From Candidatus Bathyarchaeota archaeon (GTDB taxonomy: Archaea; Thermoproteota; Bathyarchaeia; TCS64), in assembly GCA_026014515.1 (NCBI GenBank), contig JAOZIG010000310.1, forward strand, positions 1 through 6,294: 6,294 nt of DNA, in the 5' to 3' direction. The position numbers and the translations under genes are program-made. A model generated the notes under the pieces. It saw nothing but the letters and a program-made list of their open reading frames with translations. It had not been told where the DNA came from and searched no databases. This document shows, one piece after another, positions 5,876 through 6,294 of the stretch (position 1 is its first letter; each line of letters starts with the position of its first letter).

Positions 5876-6294
5876 ATGGAAACACTGAAAAAATATCTCA
5901 AAGAAAACGAGATCAATAATATTGTTGTTGCCAGCAAAGGTGGAAAAACAGCAATAATGCTAGCCGAAGAACTAGAGAAAGAAGCCAACATAGTAACTGT
6001 ATCAGAGTTCAATTATAACGAAAAAACCAAGAAAACCATGAAGAAAAAGAAAATCAACGTTATCGAAGAATCAAACCTACCGATTCAAGACATCAGGGAA
6101 ATGAGAGAAACGCTGTTAATGTTTGACCCCGGAATCAAAGCCGCCCTTGAGGTTGCTAGCATAGCAGCATCAAACAAGATGGTTGAAGGAAAAATAGCGG
6201 TTGTAGCTGGCGGAGGTCTTGATACAGTGATGATAGTTAATACGATTCATCCTGAGGCAGAGTCCATCTCTGAGCCTTTGAAGCAATTGAAGAT
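5876..6294 (+). CDS. Stand-alone pyruvate kinase C-terminal (alpha/beta) domain protein, 3' end outside window
   Basis: The open frame runs from the ATG at 5876 past the window end, giving 139 complete codons. It begins METLKKYLKENEINNIVVASKGGKTA and so resembles the C-terminal domain of pyruvate kinase, where an IxxIVVASxxGxTA strand-loop starts the domain. Residues 105-120 (GKIAVVAGGGLDTVMI) match the later glycine-rich loop that stand-alone archaeal members (COG1751 type) show as GGxDTA-like. The catalytic TIM barrel of pyruvate kinase is absent upstream: a TAG at 5828-5830 closes the frame. It is therefore not a kinase by itself, and the function of these proteins is unknown. Its N-terminus looks shorter than in other members, which usually carry an extra leading helix. 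TTG at 5861 is an in-frame alternative start; no clear Shine-Dalgarno supports either. The coding strand is A-rich with many lysines and glutamates around residues 49-66. Confidence 0.75.
   Translation, partial: METLKKYLKENEINNIVVASKGGKTAIMLAEELEKEANIVTVSEFNYNEKTKKTMKKKKINVIEESNLPIQDIREMRETLLMFDPGIKAALEVASIAASNKMVEGKIAVVAGGGLDTVMIVNTIHPEAESISEPLKQLK

Noticed and set aside
5815..6012. Minus-strand open frame of 65 codons with a hydrophobic, serine-rich product
   Set aside because: Antisense to the pyruvate-kinase-domain gene, whose frame continues to the window end with recognisable motifs.

Overview
The window looks archaeal. Its gene families are those of the tetrahydromethanopterin (H4MPT) pathway in their archaeal forms, the start regions carry TATA-like elements, and several starts have short GAGG-type Shine-Dalgarno sites exactly 7 nt upstream. 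Base composition is moderate (low to mid 40s % GC judged by eye, not counted). The host could be a methanogen, an Archaeoglobus-like organism, or an uncultivated C1-metabolising lineage such as an Asgard archaeon. The sequence alone does not decide between these.

Layout. Positions 1-171 (+) hold what looks like the C-terminal end of an FGGY-type sugar kinase, split over two reading frames, so it is either a broken gene or a base error. From 4323 down to 160 on the minus strand lies a four-gene run: a nucleotidyltransferase-fold protein of unknown function, a DUF447 flavin-reductase-like protein, beta-ribofuranosylaminobenzene 5'-phosphate (RFA-P) synthase (mptG), and a dihydropteroate-synthase-like protein. 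The last three are tightly packed, and the two final junctions are both 4-base ATGA stop/start overlaps. Divergent from this run, across 48 bp, is a CitG/MdcB-family (triphosphoribosyl-dephospho-CoA synthase-like) gene at 4372-5316 (+). It meets a small two-CBS-domain protein (minus strand) tail to tail with an 18-bp overlap. An AT-rich divergent spacer with a 16-bp palindrome follows, then the 5' part of a stand-alone pyruvate-kinase C-terminal-domain protein (+) that runs off the window.

How it fits together. RFA-P synthase joins p-aminobenzoate to PRPP with loss of CO2 and pyrophosphate. In the H4MPT pathway that product, rather than p-aminobenzoate itself, is condensed with dihydropterin pyrophosphate by a dihydropteroate-synthase-like enzyme, and the two genes are translationally coupled here. 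DUF447 and CitG-like genes recur near H4MPT genes in archaea and in methylotrophic bacteria. The divergent unit (3349-5316 plus the downstream minus genes) therefore reads as an H4MPT biosynthesis locus. The nucleotidyltransferase-like and CitG-like proteins are the candidates for less understood later steps. No RNA gene, IS element, CRISPR array or convincing terminator is visible, and no stretch over 300 bp lacks a gene.
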